Part shown: in pieces, positions 6,045-6,706 of the stretch
Layout: each line of letters begins with the position of its first letter
Numbering within the stretch: position 1 is the first letter of the stretch
Source of the DNA: an uncultured Oribacterium sp.
GTDB lineage: Bacteria; Bacillota; Clostridia; Lachnospirales; Lachnospiraceae
NCBI GenBank assembly: GCA_934279105.1
Contig: CAKQWR010000108.1
Span: forward strand, 1 to 6,706
DNA: 6,706 nucleotides
Direction of reading: 5' to 3'
The notes under the pieces: model-generated
Told to the model about the DNA's origin: nothing
Database searches by the model: none
The model's input: only the letters and a program-made list of their open reading frames with translations
Made by a program: the position numbers and the translations under genes

Positions 6045-6706
6045 ATGAATCAGAGCACAACTGTAAAAAAGAAAACCACTACCCGTGATATGACGACGGG
6101 CAACATCGCGAAGGAAATCATGCTGTTCGCACTGCCGCTGATGTTCGGTAACATCTTCCAGATGCTGTACAACACGGTGGACTCCATCGTCGTCGGCAAC
6201 TATGTCAGCACGGAGGCACTCGCCGCCGTCGGTGCCACCACGATGATCGTGAACATGGCCGTATTCTTCTTCAACGGCTTCTCCATCGGTGCCGGTGTCA
6301 TCATCGGTCGCTACTTCGGCGCGAAAAACATGGAGCGGCTCCACGATTCCATCGAGACGACCATGGCCACCACCTTCGTGTGCTGTGTACTCTTCACCAT
6401 CATCGGTATTTTCGGTGTACCGTACATGCTGGATTTTATGGCGACGCCGGACGACGTTATGACAGACGCCAGCATCTACCTTCGCACCTACTTTGCGGGC
6501 ATCGCCGGACTTCTGATCTACAACATCGGCTCCGGTATCCTGCGTGCCGTCGGTGACACCCGCCGCCCACTGTACTTCCTGGTACTGACCTCCGTCTTAA
6601 ACATTGTCCTCGACCTCCTGTTCGTCCTGCAGTTCCACCTCGGCATCTTCGGCGTGGCCCTCGCGACGATCATCTCGCAGTTCATCTCTGCGGCGCTCAC
6701 GCTGCT
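6045..6706 (+). CDS. MATE-family efflux transporter (3' end outside window)
   Basis: A membrane exporter of the multidrug and toxic compound extrusion family, which uses a sodium or proton gradient to expel drugs, toxins or metabolites. The first 220 residues are visible, about half of the usual 450. After a polar, Lys/Thr-rich start, the sequence GNIAKEIMLFALPLMFGNIFQMLYNTVDSIVVG (19-51) is the typical MATE first helix with the conserved Pro31. Further membrane helices fall at about 60-88, 108-126, 146-165, 176-195 and 198-219. NIGSGILRAVGDTRRPLY (160-177) is a family signature. The ATG at 6045 has GGAG (6034-6037) at 7-base spacing. G/C-ending codons match the kinase gene upstream. A promoter and a terminator-like hairpin precede it, suggesting control by transcription read-through. 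Which MATE subgroup and substrate cannot be told from half a protein. Confidence 0.93.
   Translation, partial: MNQSTTVKKKTTTRDMTTGNIAKEIMLFALPLMFGNIFQMLYNTVDSIVVGNYVSTEALAAVGATTMIVNMAVFFFNGFSIGAGVIIGRYFGAKNMERLHDSIETTMATTFVCCVLFTIIGIFGVPYMLDFMATPDDVMTDASIYLRTYFAGIAGLLIYNIGSGILRAVGDTRRPLYFLVLTSVLNIVLDLLFVLQFHLGIFGVALATIISQFISAALTL

Overview
The window looks like part of the chromosome of a low-to-mid GC Gram-positive anaerobe of the class Clostridia, most likely a gut member of the Lachnospiraceae. This rests on purine-rich ribosome binding sites, intrinsic terminators, a soluble multi-PAS hybrid histidine kinase and a MATE exporter, all of types common in that group. It is inferred from gene style; no rRNA or other phylogenetic marker is present. 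There is no CRISPR array, tRNA, rRNA, transposase or phage gene.

Left part (1-2480): three plus-strand genes with AT-ending codons. The first is the 3' two-thirds of a 3-hydroxyacyl-CoA dehydrogenase-family enzyme, closed by an intrinsic terminator. The second is a seven-bladed beta-propeller lactonase-family protein. The third is a 143-residue protein I do not recognise, closed by a second terminator. The dehydrogenase shares a motif with L-gulonate 3-dehydrogenase, so its neighbour being a lactonase allows, but does not prove, a role in sugar-acid catabolism.

Middle part (2481-3254): about 770 bases with no convincing gene. Its left half is a patchwork of degenerate repeats. The clearest pattern is a bipartite motif, ATGTC(A/G) then, exactly 27 bases from the A, TG(C/T), with different sequence in between. 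It occurs five times in tandem on the minus strand and once inverted on the plus strand. An 18-bp direct repeat and a 20-bp inverted repeat lie in the same stretch. I do not recognise this as a named element.

Right part (3255-6706): codon use switches to G/C-ending. An 850-residue soluble hybrid histidine kinase (three PAS-like sensor regions, HisKA, HATPase, receiver) is followed, after a 237-base gap, by the start of a MATE-family multidrug exporter that runs off the window. The gap holds a good promoter (extended -10) and, about 8 bases after the expected start of transcription, a long perfect hairpin followed by five T's. Much of the transcription would therefore be expected to stop before the exporter, a layout that suggests conditional read-through or a very short RNA. 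Kinase and exporter may be functionally linked, but only adjacency supports that.
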